NCBI RefSeq assembly: GCF_002355735.1
Contig: NZ_AP014879.1
Span: forward strand, 682,001-746,000
DNA: 64,000 nucleotides
Reading direction: 5' to 3'
Origin: Sulfuricaulis limicola
GTDB lineage: Bacteria; Pseudomonadota; Gammaproteobacteria; Acidiferrobacterales; Sulfurifustaceae
Part shown: piece by piece, positions 19,951 through 28,325 of the stretch
Position numbering within the stretch: the first letter of the stretch is position 1
Layout of the letters: each line of letters starts with the position of its first letter
The notes under the pieces: generated by a model
What the model was told of the DNA's origin: nothing
What the model saw: only the letters and a program-made list of their open reading frames with translations
Database searches by the model: none
Position numbers and translations under genes: made by a program

Positions 19951-20004
19951 GGCACCGGATTTTGATTCCGGCATTCCCAGGTTCGAATCCTGGCGCCCCA
20001 ACCA
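19930..20004 (+). tRNA. tRNA-Gln (anticodon TTG)
   Basis: The cloverleaf is complete: acceptor TGGGGCG pairs with CGCCCCA, the anticodon stem CCGGA/TCCGG encloses loop TTTTGAT (anticodon at 19962-19964), the T loop is GGTTCGAATCC, and the CCA is encoded. The first 21 bases overlap the 3' end of ispE. tRNA-Gln between ispE and prs is a known gammaproteobacterial neighbourhood. Confidence 0.96.
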
Positions 20005-20016
20005 GTTAAAATGGTT

Positions 20017-20050
20017 CGGCATTGGCGGAGCGGTATCGGCGCCCCAACCA
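20017..20050 (+). repeat. Duplicated tRNA-Gln 3' end (vestigial tRNA or att-like scar)
   Basis: GGCGCCCCAACCA at 20038-20050 repeats exactly the last 13 bases of the tRNA-Gln (19992-20004). The sequence before it (GGCATTGGCGGAGCGGTATC) loosely resembles a tRNA 5' half but cannot fold. It is either the remnant of a collapsed tandem tRNA or a duplicated attachment-type end. Confidence 0.6.
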
Positions 20051-20089
20051 GATTTTGTCGTGGACCATCCGACTCACAGGGGAGATCTT

Positions 20090-21040
20090 GTGTCCTTGGA
20101 CAACATGGTGGTGTTTACCGGGAACGCCAACCCGGCGCTGGCGGAACTGGTGGTAAGGCATCTGGGACTGCCGCTCGGCAAGGCGGTCATCGGCCGTTTC
20201 TCGGACGGCGAGATCCAGACCGAGATCATGGAGCATGTGCGCGGCAAGGATGTGTTCATCCTCCAGCCGACCTGCGCGCCCAGCAACGACAACCTGATGG
20301 AGTTGCTGATCATGATCGACGCGGTGAAGCGCTCCTCGGCGCGGCGCATCACGGCGGTGATACCTTATTATGGGTACGCGCGCCAGGATCGTCGGCCGCG
20401 CACGGCGCGGGTCGCGATCACGGCCAAGCTGGTGGCGGACATGATCACCGTCGCCGGCGCCAACCGGGTATTGACGATGGATCTGCATGCTGACCAGATC
20501 CAGGGATTTTTCAACATCCCGACGGATAACGTATATGCGTCGCTGGTGTTGCTGGGCGACATCTGGCGGCAGGAGTTCCAGGATCTGCTGGTGGTATCGC
20601 CGGACGTGGGCGGCGTGGTGCGGGCGCGGGCGATGGCCAAGCATCTGGAGGCGGACCTCGCCATCATCGACAAGCGCCGCCCGAAGCCGAACGAGGCCAA
20701 GGTGATGCACATTATCGGCGAGGTCGAGGGCCGAACCTGCGTGCTGATGGACGACCTCGTCGATACCGCCGGCACGCTGTGCGAGGCCGCCGCCGCGCTC
20801 AAGCAGCATGGCGCGAAGAAGGTATTGGCGTATTGCACGCACCCGGTCCTGTCCGGAAGCGCGGTGGAACGGATCAGCAAGTCCCAGCTCGATGAGCTGG
20901 TAGTGACCGACACGATCCCGCTCAAACCGGAGGCCAGGGCCTGCCGGCGCATCCGCCAGCTGAGCGTGGCCGAGCTGCTGGCCGAGTCCATGCGGCGCAT
21001 CGCGGAAGAGGATTCGGTCAGCGAGCTGTTCATGGAATAA
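20090..21040 (+). CDS. prs: Ribose-phosphate pyrophosphokinase
   Basis: Prs makes PRPP from ribose 5-phosphate and ATP for nucleotide, His and Trp synthesis. The 316-residue protein shows [20 protein letters not shown], the flexible-loop region and the PRPP-binding [14 protein letters not shown] chose GTG at 20090, which has AGGGGAGA just upstream and gives the N-terminus [18 protein letters not shown] at the family length; a GTG at 20060 would add ten residues. A terminator follows at 21049. Confidence 0.95.
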   Translation: MSLDNMVVFTGNANPALAELVVRHLGLPLGKAVIGRFSDGEIQTEIMEHVRGKDVFILQPTCAPSNDNLMELLIMIDAVKRSSARRITAVIPYYGYARQDRRPRTARVAITAKLVADMITVAGANRVLTMDLHADQIQGFFNIPTDNVYASLVLLGDIWRQEFQDLLVVSPDVGGVVRARAMAKHLEADLAIIDKRRPKPNEAKVMHIIGEVEGRTCVLMDDLVDTAGTLCEAAAALKQHGAKKVLAYCTHPVLSGSAVERISKSQLDELVVTDTIPLKPEARACRRIRQLSVAELLAESMRRIAEEDSVSELFME

Positions 21041-21048
21041 CGATTTCG

Positions 21049-21078
21049 GGCGTTGGGCTTTGGCCCGGTGCCTTTTTT
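21049..21078 (+). terminator. Rho-independent terminator after prs
   Basis: A 10-bp stem including G-U pairs (21049-21058 with 21063-21072) with loop TTTG is followed by six Ts. It separates prs from rplY. Confidence 0.75.
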
Positions 21079-21135
21079 GTACCCCGATCCTGGTCGCGGG
21101 AGAGGGGAGTTGTTTAACCTTACTGGAGACTGACA

Positions 21136-21900
21136 ATGAGCGCTAAATTTGAACTGACTGCCGAGCCACGCTCAGCGAAAGGTACGGGTGCGAGCCGCCG
21201 CCTTCGCCGCAGTGGCAAAGTACCCGCCGTGCTGTATGGCGCGGGCAAGCAACCGACCATGGTTGCGCTGGACCATAACCTGATGTCACGCCACCTCGCG
21301 AACGAGAAGTTTCACACCTCGATCCTGACCGTGACGGTCGGCGGTGAAACCGACCAGGCGATTCTGCGCGATTTTCACATGCATCCATACAAGCCCATCG
21401 TGATGCACGTGGACCTGCAGCGCATCAGCGCCACCGAGAAGATCCACATGAAGGTGCCGATCCACTTCGTCGGCGGCGATGTCGCCCCGGGCGTGAAGAT
21501 CGACGGCGGTGTCGTGACGCATCTCATGAATGATATCGACATTACCTGTTTGCCCAAGGACCTGCCGGAATTCCTCACGGCGGACCTGTCGGCCCTCGGC
21601 CTGAATGAGTCGGTGCATCTCAAGGACCTCAAACTGCCGGAAGGCGTGGCGATCACGAGCCTGACGCACGGCGGCGACAACCTCGCAGTGGCGGCCATCT
21701 CGATGATCAAGGAGGTTGTGGAAGAAGCCCCGGTGGTGGCAGCGCCGGTGGAAGGCGAAGCCGCGGCGGCAGCCCCGGCGGAAGGCGAGGCGAAGGCGGG
21801 CGAAGCCAAGGCCGGCGAGACCAAGAAGGGCGAGGCCCCCAAGGCGGATGCCAAGAAGCCGGAGGCCAAGAAACCCGAAGCCAAGAAGGAAGGCAAGTAA
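21136..21900 (+). CDS. rplY: 50S ribosomal protein L25/general stress protein Ctc
   Basis: L25 binds 5S rRNA. This is the long, two-domain type: the L25 domain at about 1-95 (with GKVPAVLYGAG), the TL5/CTC beta domain at about 100-190, and a low-complexity tail of about 60 residues (195-254) built from Ala, Glu, Pro and Lys with repeated KAGEAKAGE and KKPEAKKPEA units. The ATG at 21136 is preceded by ACTGGAGACTG. pth follows after about 90 bp containing a repeat. Confidence 0.94.
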   Translation: MSAKFELTAEPRSAKGTGASRRLRRSGKVPAVLYGAGKQPTMVALDHNLMSRHLANEKFHTSILTVTVGGETDQAILRDFHMHPYKPIVMHVDLQRISATEKIHMKVPIHFVGGDVAPGVKIDGGVVTHLMNDIDITCLPKDLPEFLTADLSALGLNESVHLKDLKLPEGVAITSLTHGGDNLAVAAISMIKEVVEEAPVVAAPVEGEAAAAAPAEGEAKAGEAKAGETKKGEAPKADAKKPEAKKPEAKKEGK

Positions 21901-21934
21901 TCCGATCTCACGGAGTCGCGCGCAAGCGCGCCCG

Positions 21935-21990
21935 GCTCGCTCCCTTCTCCGCCTTTGGGGGAGAAGGGGTGGGGATGAGGGGAAGGTGGC
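21935..21990. repeat. CTCCCTTCTCC/GGAGAAGGGG intergenic hairpin
   Basis: CTCCCTTCTCCGCC and GGGGGAGAAGGGGTGGGGATGAGGG can pair, matching the CCCTCTCCC family seen near 6650 and 22576. It sits in the rplY-pth gap and its GGGGAAGG end is close to the pth ribosome-binding site. Confidence 0.6.
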
Positions 21991-21993
21991 AAC

Positions 21994-22575
21994 ATGTCCC
22001 AAGGCATCTCACTTATCGTCGGCCTGGGGAACCCGGGCGCGGAGTATGCGGAGACCCGGCACAATGCCGGGTTCCGTTTTCTGGACGTCCTGCTGGATGC
22101 CACCGGCGAGAAATTGCGCGCCGAATCCCGCTTCACCGCGAATGTCGGAAAGATCAGCCTGAGCGGCAGGGACATCTGGTTGCTGGCACCGCAGACCTTC
22201 ATGAATCACAGCGGTGACGCGGTGTCGAGGTTTGCCCAGTATTACAAAATCCCCGTTACGGAAATCCTGGTGGCGCATGACGAGCTGGACCTGCCGCCGG
22301 GAACCATCCGGCTCAAGATCGGCGGCGGCGATGGCGGTCACAACGGCCTGTCCGACGTCACCGAAAAGCTGGGCAGCTCCGATTACGCGCGTTTGCGCAT
22401 CGGCATCGGCCATCCCGGCAATGCCGCGCAAGTGGTCTCGTATGTACTGAAGAAGGCGACGGCGGCGGAGCAGACCCTGATCGATGCGGCCATCATGCAC
22501 GGCAAGACGCATCTGGCGGATATCGTGCACGGCGAGTTCCAGAAGGCCATGAACAGTTTGCACACACACAAATAA
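21994..22575 (+). CDS. pth: Peptidyl-tRNA hydrolase
   Basis: Pth recycles peptidyl-tRNA by cutting the ester bond. The 193-residue protein has LIVGLGNPGAEYAETRHNAG with catalytic His23, the QTFMNHSG loop and AHDELDLPPGTIRLK with the catalytic Asp. It lies between rplY and ychF, the usual arrangement. The ATG at 21994 is preceded by GGGGAAGGTGG. Confidence 0.96.
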   Translation: MSQGISLIVGLGNPGAEYAETRHNAGFRFLDVLLDATGEKLRAESRFTANVGKISLSGRDIWLLAPQTFMNHSGDAVSRFAQYYKIPVTEILVAHDELDLPPGTIRLKIGGGDGGHNGLSDVTEKLGSSDYARLRIGIGHPGNAAQVVSYVLKKATAAEQTLIDAAIMHGKTHLADIVHGEFQKAMNSLHTHK

Positions 22576-22762
22576 ACTCCATCCCCTCTCCCCGCGAGCG
22601 GGGGAGAGGGCAGGGTGAGGGGGTGCTAAGGTTTTGCACCCTCTCCCCTTGTTCCCGCCGGGGCGCACAAGAATCATGTGCGCCCGTTCGGCGGGGAAAA
22701 GGTCCACAGGACCTTTACCTGTATCCGCCTCACCTCCCGCTCACGCGGGAGAGGGGGAGTTG
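22576..22762. repeat. Cluster of CCCTCTCCCC-type hairpin repeats before ychF
   Basis: Two palindromic units are visible: CCCCTCTCCCCGCGAGCGGGGGAGAGGGCAGGGTGAGGG at about 22582-22621 and CACCTCCCGCTCACGCGGGAGAGGGGGAG at about 22730-22759. Between them is a shorter GC-rich stretch with no gene. It belongs to the same family as the units near 6650. Confidence 0.75.
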
Positions 22763-22785
22763 GCAGAAAAGAGAGATCATAAGAT

Positions 22786-23877
22786 ATGGGTTTTAAATGC
22801 GGTATCGTCGGCCTGCCGAACGTGGGCAAATCCACGCTGTTCAACGCGCTCACCAAGGCGGGCATTGCCGCGGAGAACTACCCCTTCTGCACCATCGATC
22901 CGAACATCGGCATCGTCGAAGTGCCGGACCCGCGCCTGCAGCAATTGGCCGGTATCGCCAAGCCGGAGAAAATCCTCCCGACCACCATTGAATTCGTGGA
23001 CATCGCGGGCCTGGTGGCCGGCGCCTCCAAGGGCGAGGGGCTGGGCAACAAGTTCCTGGCCCACATCCGCGAGGTGGATGCCATCGCGCATGTGGTGCGC
23101 TGTTTCGAGGACGAGAACATCGTGCATGTTGCGGGCGGCATCAACCCGCTGGCGGACATCGAAACCATCAATACCGAGCTGGCGCTCGCCGATCTCGAGG
23201 CCGCCGACAAGGGCGTGCAGCGCGCCGACAAGAACGCCAAAAGCGGCAGCAAGGACGACATCAAGCTGCGTGAGCTGCTCGTGCGCGTGCACAAACACCT
23301 GGACAACGGCAAGCCGGTACGCAGCATGGGTTTGAGTGAAGAGGAACACAGGCTGCTGAAACCGTTGTGCCTGCTGACCGACAAACCGCTCATGTACATC
23401 GCCAACGTGAACGAGAAGGGTTTCAGCAATAATCCCCGGCTCGATCAGGTCGACAAGCTCGCGCACTCGGAAAATTCCGTGGCGGTACCGATCTGCGCCC
23501 GCATTGAGGCGGAACTGGCCGACATGAACGCGGAGGAAAAGCAGGTATTTCTCGCCGACATGGGGCTGGAGGAGCCGGGCCTGAACCGCGTCATCCGCGC
23601 CGGTTACCAGTTGCTCGGTTTGCAGACCTTCTTCACCGTCGGTCCCAAGGAAGTGCGTGCCTGGACCGTGCGCAAGGGCGCGCACGCGCCGCAGGCCGCG
23701 GGCGTGATCCATACCGATTTCGAGCGCGGCTTCATCCGCGCCGAAACCGTTGCCTACGAGGATTTTGTACGGTTCAAGGGCGAACACGGCGCACGCGAGG
23801 CCGGCAAGCTGCGTCTGGAAGGCAAGGATTACGTGGTGCAGGACGGCGACGTCATGCATTTCCGCTTCAACGTCTAG
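22786..23877 (+). CDS. ychF: Redox-regulated ATPase YchF (Obg-like)
   Basis: YchF is an Obg-family P-loop protein that prefers ATP over GTP and binds ribosomes; it dampens oxidative-stress responses in E. coli. The 363-residue protein has G1 [10 protein letters not shown]3 [10 protein letters not shown], the ATP-type G4 NVNE (IANVNEKG) instead of NKxD, and a C-terminal TGS domain (about 275-360, ending FRFNV). The N-terminus [12 protein letters not shown] is diagnostic. Confidence 0.96.
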   Translation: MGFKCGIVGLPNVGKSTLFNALTKAGIAAENYPFCTIDPNIGIVEVPDPRLQQLAGIAKPEKILPTTIEFVDIAGLVAGASKGEGLGNKFLAHIREVDAIAHVVRCFEDENIVHVAGGINPLADIETINTELALADLEAADKGVQRADKNAKSGSKDDIKLRELLVRVHKHLDNGKPVRSMGLSEEEHRLLKPLCLLTDKPLMYIANVNEKGFSNNPRLDQVDKLAHSENSVAVPICARIEAELADMNAEEKQVFLADMGLEEPGLNRVIRAGYQLLGLQTFFTVGPKEVRAWTVRKGAHAPQAAGVIHTDFERGFIRAETVAYEDFVRFKGEHGAREAGKLRLEGKDYVVQDGDVMHFRFNV

Positions 23878-23959
23878 GCCGGCGACGGTAAAAACCCGGT
23901 TGCGCCGGATTCCCCTTTATCCGTCGTCCCGAATCTTGTATCTTTTGCACCCTTTTTAC

Positions 23960-24036
23960 GGCTAGGTAGCTCAGACGGTTAGAGCGCGGCACTCATAATG
24001 CTGAGGTCGGCGGTTCGATTCCGCCCCTAGCTACCA
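23960..24036 (+). tRNA. tRNA-Met (anticodon CAT), probably elongator
   Basis: A 77-nt cloverleaf with encoded CCA. The acceptor GGCTAGG pairs with CCTAGCT (first pair G-U), the D arm is GCTCAGACGGTTAGAGC, the anticodon loop is CTCATAA and the T loop is GGTTCGATTCC. The body GGCTA-GTAGCTCAG resembles elongator tRNA-Met of enterobacteria. A CAT anticodon can also be the lysidine-modified tRNA-Ile2, which shares the CTCATAAT loop, so Ile2 is not fully excluded; it is not the initiator type. Confidence 0.92.
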
Positions 24037-24283
24037 TTATTTTCCCGTCGGCAAGCGATCAGGTTTCTTGCCTTTCGTCGGTCGCCGTCGAACGCCTGCG
24101 AAGCGCCATTCATCCGCGTAAAGTCACGTCGCCCGGCCATCGTTGGCGAACTGCCATGTATCGGTCCTGGCTTGTGGTTTCGGCGCTCCCGGCCAAGACT
24201 CTGTCCAAGGGACGACCTGCGGGTAGAAAGGAATGACGGGCCAACGCCCCTCCCGCAGACTATTTCCCGAGGAGGAGTGCATT

Positions 24284-24445
24284 ATGCTGAAACTGAGCTT
24301 CTGGATTGGTACACCGTCGATAATCACTTACCTGGCGTCGACCTATTCCCAACTCCTGGAAAACATCATCTATATCTTCGCGCTGTCGGCGGCGGCGTTG
24401 ATCGTGGCGATCCTGTCGCAGATCGACGAAAAATCCGGGTCCTGA
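24284..24445 (+). CDS. 53-residue single-pass membrane peptide, unknown
   Basis: A small gene starts at ATG 24284 with a very strong GAGGAGG ribosome-binding site 8 bases upstream and is closed by a perfect terminator 23 bp after the stop. The product has an N-terminal part MLKLSFWIGTPSIITYL, a hydrophobic helix at about residues 24-45 (NIIYIFALSAAALIVAILS) and a short acidic/polar tail QIDEKSGS. I know no family for it. It stands alone between tRNA-Met and miaB. An unrelated longer frame across the same DNA is less credible because it lacks these signals. Confidence 0.65.
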   Translation: MLKLSFWIGTPSIITYLASTYSQLLENIIYIFALSAAALIVAILSQIDEKSGS

Positions 24446-24467
24446 CGATTATTGACGGTCCTCCGGA

Positions 24468-24499
24468 ATGCGGGCGGCGTGAGCCGCCCGCATTTTTTT
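24468..24499 (+). terminator. Rho-independent terminator after the 53-residue peptide gene
   Basis: An 11-bp perfect stem (24468-24478 with 24483-24493), loop GTGA, followed by a run of seven Ts. Confidence 0.93.
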
Positions 24500-24579
24500 A
24501 CGCTCTTATTTGCCTTGGCTGGCAATTTCCCCCCTCCGGCGGTAGATTACCCGCCTGCCTTGCTGATTAATTCCTGTCC

Positions 24580-25929
24580 ATGTCCCGCAAATTGCATATT
24601 AAGACCTTCGGTTGCCAGATGAACGAGTACGATTCCGCGCGCATGGCGGATGCGCTCGCGGCGAGTCATGGCTTCGAAGCGACGGACGACCCGGCTGAGG
24701 CCGACGTGCTGCTGCTCAACACCTGTTCCATCCGTGAAAAGGCGCAGGAGAAGGTATTTTCCCAGCTCGGCCTGTGGCGCGAACTGAAAACGGCCCGGCC
24801 CGACCTGATCATCGGCGTGGGTGGCTGCGTCGCCAGCCAGGAGGGCGCGGCGATCATCCGGCGCGCGCCGTACGTGAACCTGGTGTTTGGTCCGCAGACC
24901 CTGCACCGCCTGCCGCAGATGCTGGACAGCGTGCTGGCCGACCACCGGCCGGCGGTGGATGTGTCCTTCCCCGAGATCGAGAAGTTCGACCGCCTGCCGG
25001 AGCCGCGCGTGGACGGCGTGCGCGCCTTCGTCTCGATCATGGAAGGATGCAGCAAGTACTGCACGTTTTGCGTCGTGCCCTATACCCGGGGAGAGGAATT
25101 CAGTCGCCCATTCGACGACGTGATCGCGGAAGTGGCGCATCTGGCAGAGCACGGCGTGCGCGAAGTGGTTCTGCTCGGTCAGAACGTCAATGCCTATCGC
25201 GGGGTGATGCATACCGGCGAGTTCGCCGATCTGGCCCTGCTGATTCGCTATCTCGCCGAGATTGACGGTATCGGCCGCATTCGTTTCACCACTTCGCACC
25301 CGCAGGTGTTCAGTGACCGGCTGATTGCCGCCTATGCCGAGGTCCCACAGCTCGCCGGCCATCTGCACCTGCCGGTACAAAGCGGTTCGGACCGGATTCT
25401 GGCGCTGATGAAGCGCGGTCACTCCGTGCTGGAGTACAAGTCGAAGATACGGCGGCTGCGCGAGGTGCGGCCGGATATCAGCGTGACGACGGACATCATC
25501 GTCGGCTTTCCGGGCGAGACCGAGACCGACTTTGCCGCCACCCTGAGTCTCATGGAGGAGATGAATTTCGACACTTCCTTCAGTTTTCTCTACAGTCCGC
25601 GGCCCGGCACGCCGGCGGCGGAACTGGCCGATGATACGCCGCGCGCAGCCAAGGAGGCGCGTCTGTTGCGTTTGCAGGGCCGTAATATCGAAATGGCCGC
25701 CGCCATCAGCCGGCGCATGGTGGGGACCACGCAGCGCATCCTGGTCGAGGGGCCGGCACGCAAGTCACCGCAGCAGATGTGCGGGCGCACCGAGAACAAC
25801 CGCGTCGTCAACTTTGATTGCACCAATATCGCCATGATCGGCCATTTCGTCGACGTGGAAATCACCGAGTCGCTGACAAATTCCCTGCGCGGACGGCTGC
25901 TTGCAGAGCCTCAGGCGCGCCGCGCTTGA
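24580..25929 (+). CDS. miaB: tRNA-2-methylthio-N6-isopentenyladenosine synthase MiaB
   Basis: MiaB adds the methylthio group to i6A37 of tRNAs reading UNN codons. The 449-residue radical-SAM enzyme has three N-terminal cluster cysteines ([26 protein letters not shown]), the radical-SAM motif [15 protein letters not shown], and a C-terminal TRAM domain (about 375-445). The ATG is at 24580. It heads the miaB-ybeZ-ybeY-corC-lnt operon. Confidence 0.96.
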   Translation: MSRKLHIKTFGCQMNEYDSARMADALAASHGFEATDDPAEADVLLLNTCSIREKAQEKVFSQLGLWRELKTARPDLIIGVGGCVASQEGAAIIRRAPYVNLVFGPQTLHRLPQMLDSVLADHRPAVDVSFPEIEKFDRLPEPRVDGVRAFVSIMEGCSKYCTFCVVPYTRGEEFSRPFDDVIAEVAHLAEHGVREVVLLGQNVNAYRGVMHTGEFADLALLIRYLAEIDGIGRIRFTTSHPQVFSDRLIAAYAEVPQLAGHLHLPVQSGSDRILALMKRGHSVLEYKSKIRRLREVRPDISVTTDIIVGFPGETETDFAATLSLMEEMNFDTSFSFLYSPRPGTPAAELADDTPRAAKEARLLRLQGRNIEMAAAISRRMVGTTQRILVEGPARKSPQQMCGRTENNRVVNFDCTNIAMIGHFVDVEITESLTNSLRGRLLAEPQARRA

Positions 25930-25990
25930 TTTATTACCCGCTTTTGCTCTTAACTATCAATCAAGACCCTTCCGGAACTGCATTGCACGT

Positions 25991-26977
25991 TTGAAACCCA
26001 AGCCCAAGTACGTTGAGCTCAGCCTCACCCCCGCCGACAACCGGCGCCTGGCCAGCCTCTGCGGCAGCCACGATGAGCATCTCAAGCAGATCGAGGAATA
26101 CCTGGGCGTGGAGATTGCCAGCCGCGGCAATCTGTTCCGCGTCAGCGGCGGCGCGGAGGAAAGCCACGCCGCTTTGCAGTTGCTGAAGGATCTCTACGAA
26201 GTGACGGAAGGCAAAGGCGAGCTGACGCTGGCCGGCGTGCACGCGGCCCTGCAACAGCTGGCCTTGCGCGCGCCCGACACGGACAGCGATCGCGAGAGCA
26301 CGCTGCGCACGCCCAAGCGCATCGTGCGCGGACGCGGCCCGCGCCAGCGCCAGTACATACGCAACATCCTGACCCATGACATCAATTTCGGCATCGGCCC
26401 GGCCGGCACCGGCAAGACCTACCTCGCCGTCGCCTGCGCCGTGGAGGCGCTCGAGAGCAACCGCGTCGAACGCATCCTGCTGGTGCGGCCGGTGGTGGAG
26501 GCGGGCGAGCGCCTGGGCTTCCTGCCCGGCGCCATCGAACAGAAGATCGACCCCTACCTGCGCCCGCTGTACGACGCGCTGAACGAGATGCTGGGTTTCG
26601 AGAAGGTTGCGCGCCTGCTGGAGAAAAGCGTGATCGAACTGGCGCCGCTGGCCTACATGCGCGGCCGCACGCTGAACGAATCTTTCATCATCCTCGACGA
26701 AGCGCAGAACACCACGGCGGAACAGATGAAAATGTTCCTCACGCGCATCGGCTTCGGCACCACCGCGGTGATCACCGGCGACATCACCCAGATCGACCTG
26801 CGCCGCACCCAGCTGTCCGGCCTCAAGCAGGCGATTGAGATCCTGCGCGGCGTGGATGGCATCACCTTTACCCATTTCACGCCGCAGGACGTGGTGCGTC
26901 ACGCGCTGGTGCAGAAAATCGTTGAGGCCTACGAAAGTCACGACAAGGACGCGGAAGGCCAGCCGCCCGCGAAATGA
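25991..26977 (+). CDS. ybeZ: PhoH-family ATPase YbeZ
   Basis: YbeZ is a P-loop NTPase that works with the endoribonuclease YbeY in rRNA maturation. Walker A is GPAGTGKTYLA and Walker B is FIILDEAQN; LRPLYDALNEMLGFEK and APLAYMRGRTLN are typical. I place the start at TTG 25991 (KPKPKYVELSLTPADNRRLA), the usual family N-terminus. The same frame is open back to a TTG at 25901, which would overlap miaB by 29 bp; no ATG or GTG is available, so the exact start is uncertain. The stop overlaps the ybeY ATG. Confidence 0.92.
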   Translation: MKPKPKYVELSLTPADNRRLASLCGSHDEHLKQIEEYLGVEIASRGNLFRVSGGAEESHAALQLLKDLYEVTEGKGELTLAGVHAALQQLALRAPDTDSDRESTLRTPKRIVRGRGPRQRQYIRNILTHDINFGIGPAGTGKTYLAVACAVEALESNRVERILLVRPVVEAGERLGFLPGAIEQKIDPYLRPLYDALNEMLGFEKVARLLEKSVIELAPLAYMRGRTLNESFIILDEAQNTTAEQMKMFLTRIGFGTTAVITGDITQIDLRRTQLSGLKQAIEILRGVDGITFTHFTPQDVVRHALVQKIVEAYESHDKDAEGQPPAK

Positions 26978-27429
26978 ATCTGCAATTACGCGTGCAATAC
27001 GCCGCCGCCCGCGCCGGTTTGCCTGCCAGGTCGTCGCTGCAGCGCTGGGCCAGCACCGCTTTGCGCGGTCTCGGCCGCGAGCGCGTCGCCCTGGGCGTGC
27101 GTATCGTAGGGGTCGCGGAATCCGCCGACCTGAACCGCCGGTTTCGCCGCAAACACGGCCCGACCAATGTGCTGTCGTTTCCCTTCGAAGCGCCGTCCGG
27201 GACCCGCAGCGAAGTGCTGGGTGATCTGGTCATTTGCGCGCCGGTGGTGCGGCGCGAGGCGCGCGCGCAGCGCAAACCGGAGCGCGCGCATTGGGCACAC
27301 ATGGTGGTACACGGTATACTGCACCTGCGCGGCTACGATCATCTGAACCGGCGGGACGCCACCGTGATGGAAAAAAAGGAAATCCGTATTCTCGAGGAGT
27401 TGGGTTTCGCCAACCCCTACCTTTCATGA
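26974..27429 (+). CDS. ybeY: Endoribonuclease YbeY (16S rRNA maturation)
   Basis: YbeY is a zinc-dependent single-strand endoribonuclease needed for 3'-end processing of 16S rRNA and ribosome quality control. The 151-residue protein has the zinc motif HGILHLRGYDH and the substrate loop around RFRRKHGPTNVLSFPF. Its ATG overlaps the ybeZ stop and its stop overlaps the corC ATG, so all three are coupled. Confidence 0.95.
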   Translation: MNLQLRVQYAAARAGLPARSSLQRWASTALRGLGRERVALGVRIVGVAESADLNRRFRRKHGPTNVLSFPFEAPSGTRSEVLGDLVICAPVVRREARAQRKPERAHWAHMVVHGILHLRGYDHLNRRDATVMEKKEIRILEELGFANPYLS

Positions 27430-28325
27430 ACAAGAAAACCGAAGACAAGTCTGAGGATACCCAGGACGAAGCCGCGGCCGCGCCACGCTCGCTGCTGGAC
27501 CGCCTGAGCCTGGCGCTGCTGGGCGCGCCGGCCTCGCGCGAGGACCTGGTGCAGCTGCTGCGCGACGCGGCCGGGCGCGACCTGATCGACCGCGATTCGC
27601 TCGACATGATCGAGGGCGTGCTGCAGGTCTCCGAAATGAAGGTGCGCGACATCATGGTGCCGCGCTCGCAGATGGACGTGGTGGACCGGAACAGCCGGCC
27701 GGAAGACTACCTGCCGATGGTAATCGAGTCCGGCCACTCGCGCTTCCCGATGGTGGACGCCGACAAGGACAAGGTGATCGGTGTCCTGCTGGCCAAGGAT
27801 CTGCTGCGCTACCTGTTTCTCGACAAGAAGAAACGCGCCCAGTTCAACGTCCACGACATGCTGCGCCCGGCGGTGTTCGTGCCGGAGAGCAAGCGCCTGA
27901 ACGTGCTGCTGCGGGAGTTTCGTACCAGCCGCAATCACATGGCCATCGTCGTGAACGAATACGGCGGCGTGGCCGGCCTGGTGACCATCGAGGACGTGCT
28001 CGAGCAGATCGTGGGCGAAATCTCGGACGAATACGACATCGACGATGACGTCATGATCATGCCGCGGGATGGCGGCGAGTACGTGGTCAAGGCGCTGGTC
28101 ACGCTGGCCGACTTCAATTCACGCCTGAACGCGAATCTCTCGCACGAAGAAATCGAGACCATCGGCGGGCTGGTCATGAACCGCCTCGGGCATGTCCCGC
28201 GCCGCGGGGAAAAGATCGAGATCGATAACCTGCGTTTCGAAATCCTGCGCGCCGACAGCCGCCGTGTTTACCTGCTGAAAGTGACCCCGGTTGAACAACC
28301 AGGCCGGCAAAAAAACAAGAAGTAA
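27426..28325 (+). CDS. corC: CorC/YbeX family CBS-domain protein
   Basis: CorC-type proteins carry two CBS domains (about residues 70-190, with MVPRSQMDVVDRN and GVLLAKDLLRYL) and a C-terminal CorC_HlyC domain (about 205-290). This soluble family is linked to magnesium/cobalt efflux and, as YbeX, to ribosome metabolism in E. coli. The ATG at 27426 overlaps the ybeY stop as ATGA. The length is 299, as usual. The end overlaps the lnt start. Confidence 0.93.
   Translation: MNKKTEDKSEDTQDEAAAAPRSLLDRLSLALLGAPASREDLVQLLRDAAGRDLIDRDSLDMIEGVLQVSEMKVRDIMVPRSQMDVVDRNSRPEDYLPMVIESGHSRFPMVDADKDKVIGVLLAKDLLRYLFLDKKKRAQFNVHDMLRPAVFVPESKRLNVLLREFRTSRNHMAIVVNEYGGVAGLVTIEDVLEQIVGEISDEYDIDDDVMIMPRDGGEYVVKALVTLADFNSRLNANLSHEEIETIGGLVMNRLGHVPRRGEKIEIDNLRFEILRADSRRVYLLKVTPVEQPGRQKNKK

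Noticed and set aside
24172..24570. A 132-codon frame overlapping the small membrane peptide
   Set aside because: It runs through the terminator and has no start signal; the 53-residue frame has the strong ribosome site.
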